Assembly: GCA_011799875.1 (NCBI GenBank)
Contig: CM022303.1
Location: 734,075,321-734,139,320, forward strand
Direction: 5' to 3'
DNA length: 64,000 nt
Source of the DNA: Thinopyrum elongatum
Lineage: Eukaryota; Streptophyta; Magnoliopsida; Poales; Poaceae
Shown here piece after piece: positions 1-11,763 of this stretch. Under the pieces are notes generated by a model. The model searched no databases, was not told the origin of the DNA, and worked only from the letters and a program-made list of their open reading frames with translations. Each line of letters opens with the position of its first letter. Within the stretch, counting starts at the first letter, position 1. Made by a program: the position numbers and the translations under genes.

Positions 1-2350
1 AAGAATGTAGATTTTGATATGAAACCATTCAGGTGGCACGATAGCGCTACCTGACCTGTGTGGTTCAGTCATAAACTTGTCTAAAGTTTTCACATTAGAT
101 GCGTCAACTTCTGGCTCGGTTGTAGGGATAATTTGCGAAATTACTTCCGGTTCCTTAGCCCTATCAACAGTTGCCGAAGATTCACTAATATCATCAAGTT
201 GTACTGTCCTCCCACTCATTTCTTTAGCGAGAAACTCTTTCTCGAGAAAGACTCGTTTTTTAGCGACAAACACTTTGTGCTCGAAGGGTAGGTAGAAGGA
301 ATACCCAATATTATCCTTGGGATAACCTACAAAGTAATATTTGTCTGATCTGGGATCGAGTTTGGTAGGTTGTAAACATTTCACAAATGCCTCACAACCA
401 CAAATTCCGAGATGCGACAAATTGGGTTTCTTCCCATACCACATCTCATGTGGCGTCGTCTTAACAGACTTTGACGGTGCCTTGTTTAATGTATGAGCAA
501 CAGTTTCTAGTGCAAGACCCCAAAAAGATATCCACAGTTCTGTAAGAGATTTCATCGACCTTACCATGTCCAACAAGGTTTTTTTACATCGCTCGGACAC
601 TCCATTTATATGTGGAGTTCTGGGAGGCGTAAGCTATGAAACGATCCACAGTCACTCAGATATTGGCTAAACTCACGACTAAAATATACGCCTCCGTGAT
701 CTGATCATAGAAACTTAATCTTTCTGTCACGATGATTTTCTACCTCATTCTGAAACTCCTTAAACTTTTTAAAGGTCTCTGACTTTATGCTTCATTAAGT
801 TGATATATCCATACCGACTTAAATCGTCATTAAAAGTCAAGAGGTAGAAACATCCACCGCGGGTTGATGTGTTCATTGGACCACATACATCACTATGTAT
901 TATTTCCAATAATTCTCCCGCTTGTTCAGGATGACCCGTGAACGGCATCTTTGTCATCTTCCCCATCAGACAAGCTTCACATGTGTCAAATGATTCAAAA
1001 TCAAAAGACTGCAAGATTCCATCTTTATGAAGTCTTTGCGTGCGTTTTTTTCCAATGTGGCCAAGACGGCAGTGCCACATGATAGTGGTGGTGGTATCAG
1101 CCTTCTTAAGGTGTTTAGCTTCTACGTTAAAGAGATCATTTCCACATTCAAGATTTAGGATGAATAGGCCCCCAACAATGGGTGCAAATCCATAAAACAT
1201 ATCCTTACAATAAAGTGAACAACCATTGTTCTCAGACTTGTAGGAATACCCATCGTGTATTAGACATGATCCAGAGATGATGTTTCTACACAATGCCAGA
1301 ACAAAATAACAGTTACTTACTTCTAAGATAAATCCTGAAGGGAGACATAGAGGCATGAAGCCGACGGCTTGAGCGGCGATTCCAGCACTGTTCCCGACGT
1401 GCTTTACCAGCTTCCACATTCTCTGAAGTCCCTGCACCGATTTGCAAATGTGAGCAACCAATCTGGTATCAAATACCCATGACTTAGAGTTTTTGCTAGG
1501 AAGCAAAACGTCAATGACATTTATATGTATAACAGTTATACCTTTGCCGGACATTCCGGACTTCTTCTTATCGGCCTGGTACTTCTTACAGTCCCTCTTC
1601 CAATGTCCTGAGCCCTTGCAGTAGAAGCACTCGGTTTTATTCTTGGCTCCACCCTTAGACTTGCTTTGGGAGCCGGTCATACCGGCGCCCTTGCCTTTCT
1701 TGGACTTGCCCTCCTTTTTGAAACTGGTGGTTTTATTCATAAGTATCACATGCTTGCGATTCTTCCGCAATCCTGCTTCAGCTGTTTTCAGCATAGCGAG
1801 CAACTCGTTCGGTGTCTTGTTCATCCCATTCATGTTGTAGTTCATGATAAAACCATGAAATTGGAAATTTCAAGGCTTCAAGCCTTTCAGCGTAGCCAAT
1901 CAAGATGACGACGTGTTCGTCAACTGAACCTCCTTCAGCCATCTTGCACGCAATCATGGTATTCGTTATATCAGAATGTTTAGAACCTGCATTGAGTTTG
2001 TATAGAGCATCCATTGCCTGGATCATATCACGGCCGGATTGAAATTCAAAATGTCTTTGAAGCTCTGGACTCATGCTAGTTCGCATAAGGCACTATACCA
2101 TAGTGCAATCATCATTCTTAGTGGCCCAGACGTTTCTCTCATCTTCTGGGGCAGTTGCCTCCGGTTCCTCTGGAAGAGGTGTGTCTAGCACATACTCTTT
2201 CTTAGCACTCCTGAGGACGAGCATCAGGATATGGACCCAGTCCGCATAGTTGTTTCTAGTTGCAGCTAACTTCTCTTTCTCTAACATCGGGGCTAAGGTG
2301 AACGGGGTGTTGCGAGCCATTTGATCTACAACGGTAAACACAAGTTTCAC
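1..2350 (-). pseudogene. copia gag-protease-integrase polyprotein, broken, runs off left edge
   Basis: Read on the minus strand this is the first half of a Ty1/copia polyprotein. Gag starts near 2350 and is interrupted by a stop near 2093. It resumes in 2086-1778 and then shifts frame into a 358-codon frame (1845-769). That frame holds the gag zinc knuckle (CFYCKGSGHWKRDC, about 1575-1620), a protease active-site region reading DTRLVAHIC where the family has DTGS/DSGA-type residues, the GAG-pre-integrase H-C region (MWHCRLGH ... CEACLMGK, about 960-1085) and the start of the integrase core (HSDVCGP). Integrase continues in other frames to position 1. The reverse transcriptase would lie beyond the window. 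Stops, frameshifts and the altered protease residue mean it cannot encode an active polyprotein. Domain identity is clear; the exact family (Angela/WIS/BARE group) is inferred from the LTR. Confidence 0.85.
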
Positions 2351-3685
2351 TTAGACTTTGTTCATAATTAAATTGCACTAGCGATTAAACATTTTAATAC
2401 TAAAGTGTGCCCCCACTCAAATCAACATCTCTCATAATTGATTGTCAGTGATACAAGCTCCATATTTCAATTCAACATCATAGAATCATCATCTCATGAC
2501 GAGAATCTCAATCGGTAGGCCAACTTGCCAATCATAGCTCTATGTGATTCTTGTTCATCTTTCGATGGACATGTTCCGTGCTCAGAACTATCCTACCTGA
2601 ACGTTCAAGATAACCAGGTGATCTTGCTGTGATGTCTGACCTCACCCGCCTCATACTTTGAATTCGTTCATACCCATGCAACCATGGCGCACCCCGAAAA
2701 GATACATATTTCAAACGGTGCTACTCTTGGGTGAACACTAACTACTTGATATATTTTAAATGAGAGGTCACCCTAATAAAAGCGACTACCGCGCAATCAA
2801 AAGGGTGCTTAAAAAGGGATGAACATCTCAGGCAATTCATAATAGCATGTTATGGTATAGCCCGTTATTTTGGAGAAGGATTCCTCATCTTCGCGAAAAT
2901 CCAAAAAACATTACCGTGGCAACCGTTTCATAATAGCATGATATGGTATAGCCCCTTCTTTTGGAGAAGGATTCTTCATCTTCGCGAAAATCCAAAAAAC
3001 ATTGCCATGGCAGCAGTTTCAAAAACTGCTGCCGTGGCAGAACTTTTCTGCTGAGGCTTGTTTCTTTTCCTTTTTCTCCGTCTTCAGCTTTTGCGTCGGT
3101 CTCCACCTTCGCAAAGCTTGTCACCGCCTTGTGGATGCATCAAATAATATTGTTATCTCTATAGCTAATAAAATCAATGCATTACATCAAGGTTGACACG
3201 TGGATCATTTAAAGTGACAATCATATGGCTCCAGCCACCATGCCAATCATGACACACAGGTCATATTAATTAATTTACATGGCTTCTAGGGTTTTTGGAG
3301 AACACTAGCTATCTACGTTCGCCACCAATGTGTGATAATTCTTGTCGCTGGATTAACTTTGCGGGTGTGTGAGGGAAGAGACTTAATTAAAAATCTCAAG
3401 CCCCATACTAAACTTCATCAATACGCGTGACCCCTGTGAAGATCGTTCATCTTCATTGCCCTCTCGTGTTTGCGACAATTCACTATTCTTGACTATGATG
3501 TAGCCCAAAGAACTGTTAGCAGATCGTCGATAGCCAGAGCCGATCGATTGTCAGAACTTTGTAGAAGTTACATCATGCCGCTAATGAACTGAACCGAAGC
3601 AACACTCGAGGGATGAAAAACAAAAACATCAAACCCTCACAATCACATGTGATCTAGATCAAAACCTGCATCTACTCATAGAACC
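2351..3685 (-). mobile_element. copia 5' leader between PBS and gag
   Basis: About 1.3 kb lies between the gag start and the primer-binding site of the minus-strand copia element. A long untranslated leader is usual for the BARE/WIS/Angela group. No coding frame of substance is seen. It contains a two-copy 91-bp direct repeat (2838-3014) and a short palindrome around gcagtttcaaaaactgc near 3011-3030. Confidence 0.65.
2838..3014. repeat. two-copy 91-bp tandem repeat in copia leader
   Basis: The stretch beginning cataatagcatg at 2838 recurs at 2929. It includes the segment ttggagaaggattc followed by tcatcttcgcgaaaatcc and a run ending ccaaaaaacatt. Copies differ at a few positions. It is a local duplication inside the transposon leader. 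Confidence 0.85.
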
Positions 3686-3698
3686 GCTCATGATACAA
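3686..3698 (-). other. degenerate primer-binding site, copia element A
   Basis: Immediately inside the LTR terminus the minus strand reads TTGTATCATGAGC. This resembles the initiator tRNA-Met site TTGGTATCAGAGC used by plant copia elements, with changes. Its position beside the LTR end fixes that LTR as the 5' LTR of a minus-strand element. Confidence 0.6.
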
Positions 3699-3699
3699 C

Positions 3700-5482
3700 T
3701 GTTGGGAAATGTAGTAGAAAATAAAAAAATCCATCCTACGATCGAACCAGGAACACTATGAAGATGCATTAACGGTTAAGATCGGATCGGTACCAACCCC
3801 GAGTTGCAGCGGAACAAGAGCCGGTGTAGATCATACTTGAAGTCCCTCGAACCATTCACAACTGATCCCTCGAACCGAAGACCGAAAGCACGGCCTCTCT
3901 ATAGTTTGCAAGCGTACGGTCTTCACGATCCGGCAGCGCTTCACCGTCCAGAGCTGATCGTCACCAGAGAATTAGAGAGAGAAGAAGAGAACCACACAGG
4001 GCTTCTTTATTATGATGATTAGAGAGATCTAGGTCTAGATCTAATTAGATCAACTCCAGTTTAGAACTAGAACTAGAGAACTAGAGGAGGCTCCAAAACT
4101 AGTGTGTCTCAAAGTGCCTAAAACCTCTAGTATATATGGGTTGGAGGGAGAGGAGGGGGTGCCTCAAGGGGGTGGAGGAGTCCCCCTCCTTGCGCCGGCC
4201 CTAGGAGGAGGAGGAGTCCTCGCCCCAATCCAATTTGGCCCCCTCTAACTTCTCCAACAAGCTAGGGGCGTCCCCTTTTGTTATTGGGCCCTAGGGCCCA
4301 TTAACCTTCCACCACTTGGCCTTTTTATTATTTCTTTAGCCCGTTGATATTATATTAATTATAAAAGCCTCCTAATCCTTATTAGATCCTTTTATTATTA
4401 ATTTAACATCACCAAAAACATTTTCCACCTGTATATCGATTCTCGGTAAACCCCGAAACCCTTTTGGTAACCCCGGAACGCTTCTGGTTTCGCTCAAAAC
4501 TATTTCTAATATTAATGAAACTATTTCATAATTTTTTTTCATAACTCTCACTCCACTAACACTCAACAGATCGTGAGTCCCTTAAGCTTGTGACCCTGTA
4601 GATTCGGTAAATCATAGACATGAACGAAACCCCTTTCGTTCAATGATCAATAGGGGAACTGTGGACATCCATATTGATCCCTATGAGTACACGAATGGTA
4701 TTCGATTAAACCTTTGGTTATCATGTGCTATTCCCTTTGTTTCGTGATACTTTACAAAACCCGAGGTGAGATGTATCGATATCCTCTTGAGTCATTCTCA
4801 TGCTCACTATACCGGTCTCCTTGTTACCGGTTTTGTTCTTCTTTCTCGTTGACATGTTTCGGCATCCCTATGACCTAGTCACCTGTGTCTGGCCAGACGA
4901 TGATGGATGCCGTCACACCGAGAGAGCCCTAAGAATATCTCTCCATCGTCAGAGGAGTAAATCCCACTCTTGAGCTATCTAGTCCCTTGTCAAACTTTCC
5001 GATGAACCTGTAAGTTGTCGTTATGATCATCGTGTTATAGATGATGTTTGAGCAACCCCAAAGTCTATCGCACGGTAAGAAGTGATTATGATACTCTCAT
5101 GGTCTAAGGAACTAACATTAACTCTTCCGTGTTATAATGATTGACTTGTGATGATAGTATCTCAAAGTATAACAATCAAGTTGAGTCAATTCAATATGAT
5201 CGTTCTTCCAATGTCATATTCTCAAAGTTGTTTTGGGACTATCGTTACACTTAACGATATCACAAGATCTGGAAAACATGATCACAAACAACACTTGAGC
5301 TAGTCCTAGAGGCGAGACTAGGAATCAGGTTTTACTGTTTATCATTCCACATGTGCATATGAGTTTTCCACTGAATCACACATTCCAGGATTATAGAAGT
5401 TATAGCATAGAATATGAACTCTTAATTATAAACATGGAAATAAATAATACAATATTATTGCGTCTAGGGCATATTTCCAACA
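3700..5482 (-). mobile_element. 5' LTR of copia element A (Angela/WIS/BARE-like)
   Basis: A 1783-bp LTR read on the minus strand. It begins TGTTGGAAATATGCCCTAGA (ending at 5482 on the plus strand) and ends with a terminal CA at 3700-3701, next to the PBS. The start is the hallmark of the Angela/WIS/BARE LTRs, which are about 1.7-1.8 kb. A TATA-like stretch lies at 4131-4137 on the minus strand. The five bases outside the LTR (agaac, 5483-5487) should be one target-site copy; its partner is outside the window. The left edge of the 23-kb duplication (3867) lies within this LTR, and the LTR is continuous across it. Confidence 0.88.
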
Positions 5483-5688
5483 AGAACTTTGTACCAAAAT
5501 TCTACCATGCCGTCAAGATCAGAACTACGCAAATTTATGGAAAGCAACAAGAACATCAGGTAATAGATTTCATCTACTACCCGCATAAATAATTTTCAGC
5601 AATAGATCTCATCTACTACAAAATTATATTACGCAATACCCATACATCTCATGTATTCTAGATCATAACCTGCATCTATGCATAGCAC
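5483..5688 (-). mobile_element. leader fragment of copia element B, target of element A
   Basis: Minus-strand sequence directly downstream of the element B PBS, about 200 bp long, cut where element A inserted. It is therefore part of the untranslated leader of an older copia element. The rest of element B is not visible in the window. Confidence 0.65.
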
Positions 5689-5701
5689 GGCTCTAATACC
5701 A
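5689..5701 (-). other. primer-binding site of copia element B (tRNA-iMet)
   Basis: The minus strand reads TGGTATTAGAGCC one base inside the LTR terminus. It differs by one base from the TGGTATCAGAGC initiator-Met primer site of plant copia elements. Confidence 0.8.
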
Positions 5702-5702
5702 C

Positions 5703-7089
5703 TGTTGGGGAATGTAGTAGAAAATAAAAAAAATCGGTACTACGAGCATGCCCAGGATCACTATGAAGATGCATACAAGGTTTGATCCGATCATTACCAA
5801 CTCGTAGCTGCAGCGGATGGAGAGTCGGTGAAGATCGTCGGTGCAAATCCCCGCAGCTAGGATTTTACAACCTCCCAACTACGAGGATGTTCTCCCTCAG
5901 ACAGCCCTTCGGCAGTCCCTCGGATAGCCCTTTGGCAATCCCTCAGACAGCCCTTCGGGCAGGCACTCGAACAGTCCCTCGGACAAAAGATTGAAACTAC
6001 AATCTCTCTACTGGGTTGCACACATATGGTGTAAACTATTCTACAGGGCTTCACCATCTAGAACTAATTCCTATCGAAAACCAGACAGCCTTTCGGCACA
6101 ACAAAACTATTTCATGGAGGGAGAGAGAGAAGGGCAGATCATTGCATGCCTTTCTATGAGAGCGAAAGAGAGAACTTGTGTGTAAATGGAGAGCCCTGTC
6201 CACCTCTATTTATAGGGGAAGCAAGGGGTACAGGCTTGGGGGAAAAGACCAAAAGGGGGCTAGGATCTTTTCCACCAAAAGCCACAAAAGGGGGAGGGGA
6301 GGAAGCTCCATGGAGGAGCCTCCCTTGGCCCGACCACCATATGTGTGGGCTCCCCGCCCCCACCTCCCCATGTCATCCTCTACTACTATTAGGGAAATCC
6401 CCAATAGCTGGCTTTCCAAAAAGCTACCAAAAAGGGGTTGTGCCCTAACAGTGTTGCATGCATCATCATCCCATGATTCGTGGGATCTTGTCCTCTCAAA
6501 CTGGGACAAGATTTTTCTGTGACCGTTTTCTCCGAAAAAATTCCCGAAGGTCTAGAACATTTCCGACACCCCCTAAAACAATTCTGGATGCGTTCTAGAA
6601 TATTTCTGGTATGATATTTTTATCTCTGAAACATTTCGGGTTACTCCAAAACACTTCCGGTTTTCTTTCAGAAACTTTTTTGTCGTGTCCGAAACTTTTC
6701 CGGTGACTTTCTCTCGGACTCCCTGTCTAGTACTCAGCAGATAAATGACCCTTAAGTGTGTGACCCTATAGGTTCAGTGAAGTATAGACATGACCGGAAC
6801 ACTTTCCGATCAATGATCAATAGCGGAACCGTGGACATCCATATTGACCCTTATACCCACATGAATAAATATTCAAGTGAACCTATAGTTACCGAATGCT
6901 GTTTCTGTTGCTTCACGATAAGTTACAAATACCCGAGGTGATTTAGTGCCATCCCCATGAATCAACAACTTGTTCACTATGCCAGTTACCTCGCTACCGG
7001 TTTTGTTCTATTTTCTCGTTCCCGCATTCTGGCATCCCTGTGATCATATCACACTGTGTCTGGCCAGACGATGATGGATACCGTAGAAC
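5703..7089 (-). mobile_element. 5' LTR of copia element B, part 1 (split)
   Basis: Minus-strand LTR ending in a CA terminus at 5703 next to a PBS. It continues after an inserted solo LTR at 11764-12330. The sequence ccgtag/caccgagag on either side of the insertion matches the uninterrupted equivalent inside LTR A near 4911-4925, which supports the join. It contains a TATA box (6207-6214) and several degenerate copies of a cagcccttcgg micro-repeat (about 5890-5970). Total LTR length is about 1.95 kb. Confidence 0.82.
6207..6214 (-). promoter_or_regulatory. copia LTR TATA box
   Basis: TATAAATA on the minus strand in a CCCTATAAATAGAGGTGG context. Similar contexts occur in the two plus-strand copia solo LTRs (18608 and 54073), as expected for the conserved core promoter of this LTR group. 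Confidence 0.6.
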
Positions 7090-7454
7090 TGATACGTCTC
7101 CAACGTATCTATAATTTTTTATTGTTCCATGCTGTTATATTATCATTCTTGGTTGTTTTACAATCATTTTATAGCAACTTTATATCATTTTTTGGGACTA
7201 ACCTATTGACATAGTGCCCAGTGCCAGTTGCTGTTTTCTGCTTGTTTTTTACTTTTGCAGGAAATCAATACCAAACGGAGTCCAAATGCAGCGAAACTTT
7301 TTGGAGATTTTTTTTGGACCAGAAGACATCCAGTGGGCCAAAGAAGTAGAGAAGAGGGAGCCCGAGGTGAGCACAAGACACCAGGGCGCGCTTGGAGGGC
7401 GCGCCCTGATGGGTTGTGCCCACCTCGGTGGCCTCCCGCACCCCCTCTTTGCTC

Positions 7455-7462
7455 TATAAATA
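7455..7462 (+). promoter_or_regulatory. LTR TATA box
   Basis: TATAAATA in the context ctttgctctataaatacccc, inside the outer solo LTR. The unit 2 copy reads TATAAATT at 30615-30622. Confidence 0.6.
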
Positions 7463-8154
7463 CCCCAATATTCCAAAAACCCTAGGGGAGTCGACGAAAA
7501 TCAATTACAGCCACCGCAAGTTCCAGAAACCACAGATCTAATCTAGACACCATCACGGAGGAGTTCATCATACTCATTGGTGCTTCTCCGATGATGCGTG
7601 AGTAGTCCATTGTAGAGCTACGGGTCCGTAGGCAGTAGCTAGATGGCTTTCTCTCTCTCTTTTGATTCTCAATACAACGGTCTCTTGGAGATCTATTTGA
7701 TGTAACTCTTTTTGCTGTGTGTTTGTTGGGATCCGATGAACTTTGAGTTTATGATTAGATCTATGTTTTTATCCATGAAAGTTATTTGAGTCTTTTGAAT
7801 CTCTTATATGCATGATTACTTATAGCCTCGTATTTTTTCTTCGAATCTTTGGTTTAGTTAGGCCGACTAGATCGATTTTTCTTGCCATGGGAAGAGGTGC
7901 TTTGTGGTGGGTTCGATCTTACGGTGCTTGATCCCAGTGACAGAAGGGGAACCGACAGGTATGTATCGTTGCCATTAAGGATAACAAGATGGGGTCTATT
8001 TCTACATAAATAGATCTTGTCTATATCATGTCATCGTTCCTATTGCATTACTCCGTTTCTCCATGAACTTAATAAACTAGATGCATGCTGGATAGCGGTC
8101 GATGTGTGGAGTAATAGTAGTAGATGCAGGCAGGAGTCGGTCTACTAATCTTGC

Positions 8155-11100
8155 TGTAACATCCCAAAATTCTATATTTTGGAATGTTATAATAAATAAA
8201 TAAATAAATATGATTGTTTGTTTGAATTATGTGTGATTGCTTGTGTGAAGTTGGGTGGAATTTGAATGTCTTTTGAAAGTTTTATTTGAATTGTTTTTAA
8301 CTCAAAGTGGCATTTAAATTTTAATCAAAAACTTTTCTGACAAAGAACACTTGAACAAAAGTGTTGAGAGGGATTAACATGACACCCCAAAAATGTTGGA
8401 AGAATTTTTCCGATGAGTTTTGAAAGTCATTTGGATTTTTGTTTGAATTTAAAAAAAATGATTTTTCAAAAAGTATTTTATTTGCCCGTGAAAACTATCC
8501 CATTAAATTGGGCTTATTTTTCTGAGAATTTTGATATATAATACTCCTATATTTTATTTACATTTTTTTCTAAAATGATTTTTATTGCCGAGTTATTTTA
8601 AAAAAGGAAAGGGATATTTTTTTTGCCCAAATCCGGCCCAAATCGCCACGCATCATCTCCTTCCTTCCACCAGCTCGCCCGATCCACTGCAGATCTCGCC
8701 GGAGATCGCCGGAATCACGGGATCCCGCGATCTCTCTCTACCCCTCGTCCAAGCCAGCCCCCACCCCTATATATATCGCACCCCGCAATCCATCCCCGCC
8801 CTTAGCCCCCTCTTCCCCGCCCCGAGCCGCCCGCAGGAGCTCGCCAGAGTTCGCCGGACCACCGCCGCCATTGCCGCCCCGCCCCGCCACCTCCGGCCAC
8901 CCCAGCAACCCACCGACCCCACCACCGGACTCCCCTCGCTCCGCCACCCCACCCGGCCGCTCAGCCACCGCCCCGGACCACCGGAGGACGTCGCCGGAGC
9001 TCCACCGGAACACCATCACCGGGCTGCTACAGTAAAATCCCGATCTATTGTTCTTTTTTTTTGTTTTTTTTAAAACAGAATAGTTCCAATTTTGTAAATT
9101 CAATAACTAATTATCTATAATGTATTTTTGAGTGATTCCAACTGCGTTGGATCACAAATTTTATGAAGTTTCTGTTAGTACAATTGTATTTCATATTTGA
9201 CCGGTCTAAATTTGTGCTTGTTTGAATTTTCTGAAATCACTAGATTTGAGCTATTTTGAGTTAGGAATATTATTTTTGACCGATTCTTTTTGCTACTGGT
9301 TTCTCATTAGACTATCTATGCAGTAGTTTTTAGTTTGCATGCTACTGATTTATTTAAATTAGCTTTTTATTTTAAACAGTACTGTTTACTCTGTTTTTAG
9401 TCCTGTTTGTAATTTAATTATTATTAATTAGTTTTACTTATTTTCTTTTGTCGTTTTCGCTTAGTGAGCCTATTTCGTTGTTTAACAGTAGGTAAATTTT
9501 AGGATTTATTAGACTTAGTATTCTTGAGGTTCTAGGTGTTGTAAATTGCATGTCTAGTTTGCTAGTAATAGCAATAGCGTTATTTTATTGTTTTGCTAGA
9601 ATTTTATTATAGGAAAAATATTTTCTGGTAATTAGTGAATACTTATTTTTACTCTTTGTTAAGTAATTGTTTTAGGCTTTTTACTTGCTGTTAGTAGAGT
9701 TGATTGTGTTGTAGGTTAGTGTTATGCTTTGCTTTGAGTGATTTGGAGTTTTATTTGGTTTTTGCCTTCAATCATATTTCGACTTCATTGTTATTTTGAT
9801 TGTTATGATTGAGTGCTAGAATGTTTGCTTATGTGAATACTATGCTTGCTTGTATAGATTTCATTGGAGAGTGACGACTAGTTTATCAAGTTTTTGAGAG
9901 CGATTATATCTTCACCAACTTACCAGGCAAGTTCACTTTGACCATGTTTTTCATACCTATGTTTTATTTGCATGTAGTAGCACCCTTTCAACAATCCCTC
10001 CAGTAGTGTTATTGAATCTTTTAGTTGAGTAGAATGCATGAGGTAGGAACCCATCTCCCTGTTAAGCCCGGGACGTTATATAGTTTTAATGCTACGCTAA
10101 AGTAGACGGGGTTTGGTATGAGCGCACGAGAGTGGTGTGAAGGAGGACTCTACGTCAATGACGACAACTCCATGATGAAATCTGCAAGGACTGCATCTTC
10201 AAGGCCTCAGGACTTCAATACTCGAGACAAGAATTCAATACACAGTACTGGGTGAAGGATGGTTGACGGGCACCCTGGAGCAACCAGTGGATGGCCGGGA
10301 TGCATGGAGAAGCGCCATGACATCTTGCGGAAAGCTTCACCCAGACTCAAAGAGACGGAAGAATACTTCATGCCCGGAAGCTTACCTGTGCAACCGCAAG
10401 TCACTATGGCGGGCTCTGGCTTGGTTGACCTTAGTTGTGACTCTGGCTGGGACGGTGCTAGCAGATGTAGAACTACAATAGGATTGGATGAGCACCGGAC
10501 AGTGGTCAGGGGAACTCTTCGGAAGACCATGTTTCGGTCATCTTGTTCTCAAACACCCTGAAGTGCGAGAACGTAAAAAAAGGGATCGAATCTTGCGGGT
10601 AAAGTGTACAAACCTCTGTAGAGGGTTTAAACCTAATCGATTAGCCGTGTTCCCGGTTACGGACAACTTGAGCCTCTGGACTTGGATCTATCTCGGAACT
10701 CTGAACACCGGACTGATAACTTAATTGTGGGCAACTTATGATTGTTCTGGGCTATGAGACATCGGTTGGCGGAACCATGTCATGATAGAAAACTCTGTAG
10801 TACAGACTCCTGATATTCCTTTGATGTAGGGAAAATAAAACCAGCTTTTACGCAAAACAAAACTCAGACACAGAGCCACAAAGCCAATTTGCATATAGTA
10901 TAGTTTTATCATCTGTTTTCTCATGTTGTGATCTTGCCGGTACATTCATTGTACTGACCTAAACGGCTGCAACGTATCATGTTGCAGATACTTTCTTCCG
11001 ACAAGTAAGAGTACGGTACAGGGTTACGGTCTACACTCAACCTGCCGATGGCGTTGATGGGACTCCACACCCGACTATTTGTTTCCGCTAACAATTATGA

Positions 11101-11238
11101 GGTATATATTAGTTTTACGTTATTTATACATGTGATTGCACTTTGATATATACATTGATGTACTGTGTGTGCCAGCATACTGATCCAGGGACGGCACAGA
11201 TACACAGAGGCTTGACCGTTTGAGGTCGGGTCGCTACA
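8155..11238 (+). mobile_element. 3.1-kb solo LTR nested in the outer solo LTR
   Basis: It starts TGTAACATCCC (8155) and ends GGTCGCTACA (11238), with an exact 5-bp duplication cttgc at 8150-8154 and 11239-11243. No polyprotein is present: an AT-rich start is followed by a C-rich block (about 8640-9010), long AT-rich DNA and a mixed 3' part. This fits a long gypsy-type solo LTR. The ORFs here (for example 8585-9073 and 10207-10530) show no recognisable domain. The segment 8610-9680 differs strongly from the unit 2 copy, unlike its flanks. Confidence 0.85.
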
Positions 11239-11763
11239 CTTGCACGTGATGCCTATATAACGATCATTGCCTACATATCGTCATGATTATTTGAAGTTCT
11301 ATCAATTACCCAACAGTAATTTGTTTACCCACCGTATGCTATTTTTCTCGAGAGAAGCCACTAGTGAAACCTACGGCCCCCGGGTCTATTCTTTAATATA
11401 TTTGCCTTCGAGATCTATTTTTATTTGCTTTTATTTTCAGATCTATTAATCCAAAAACACAAAAATACCTTGCTGCAATTTTTATTTATTTATTTTATCT
11501 CGTGTTCCCACGAGATCTATTTATCCAATCTACTTCAATTTTACCTATCCTTTTACCCGTGAGGGATTGACAACCCCTCTCTTACGTCGGGTTGCAAGTA
11601 TTTGTTCTTTGTGTGCAGGAGCTGTTTACGTGGTGTTGCGTGGTTCTCCTACTAGTTCGATAACCTTGGTCTCATCACTAAGGGAAATACCTACCATTGC
11701 TGTGCTGCATCATCCCTTTCTCTTTGAGGAAATACCGACGTAGTTCAAGCAAACATCAAGCAC

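Larger units (their letters stand above)
7090..11758 (+). mobile_element. solo LTR (gypsy-type), split by a nested solo LTR
   Basis: It starts TGATACGTCTCC at 7090 and ends ...AAACATCA at 11758. It is flanked by agaac (7085-7089) and agcac (11759-11763); in unit 2 both flanks read agcac, so a 5-bp target duplication is clear and the unit 1 left copy is mutated. Removing the nested insertion leaves about 1.58 kb (7090-8154 plus 11244-11758) with no internal domain, hence a solo LTR. A TATA box is at 7455-7462. Ends of this type are common in Triticeae LTRs; I do not assign a family name. Confidence 0.85.
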
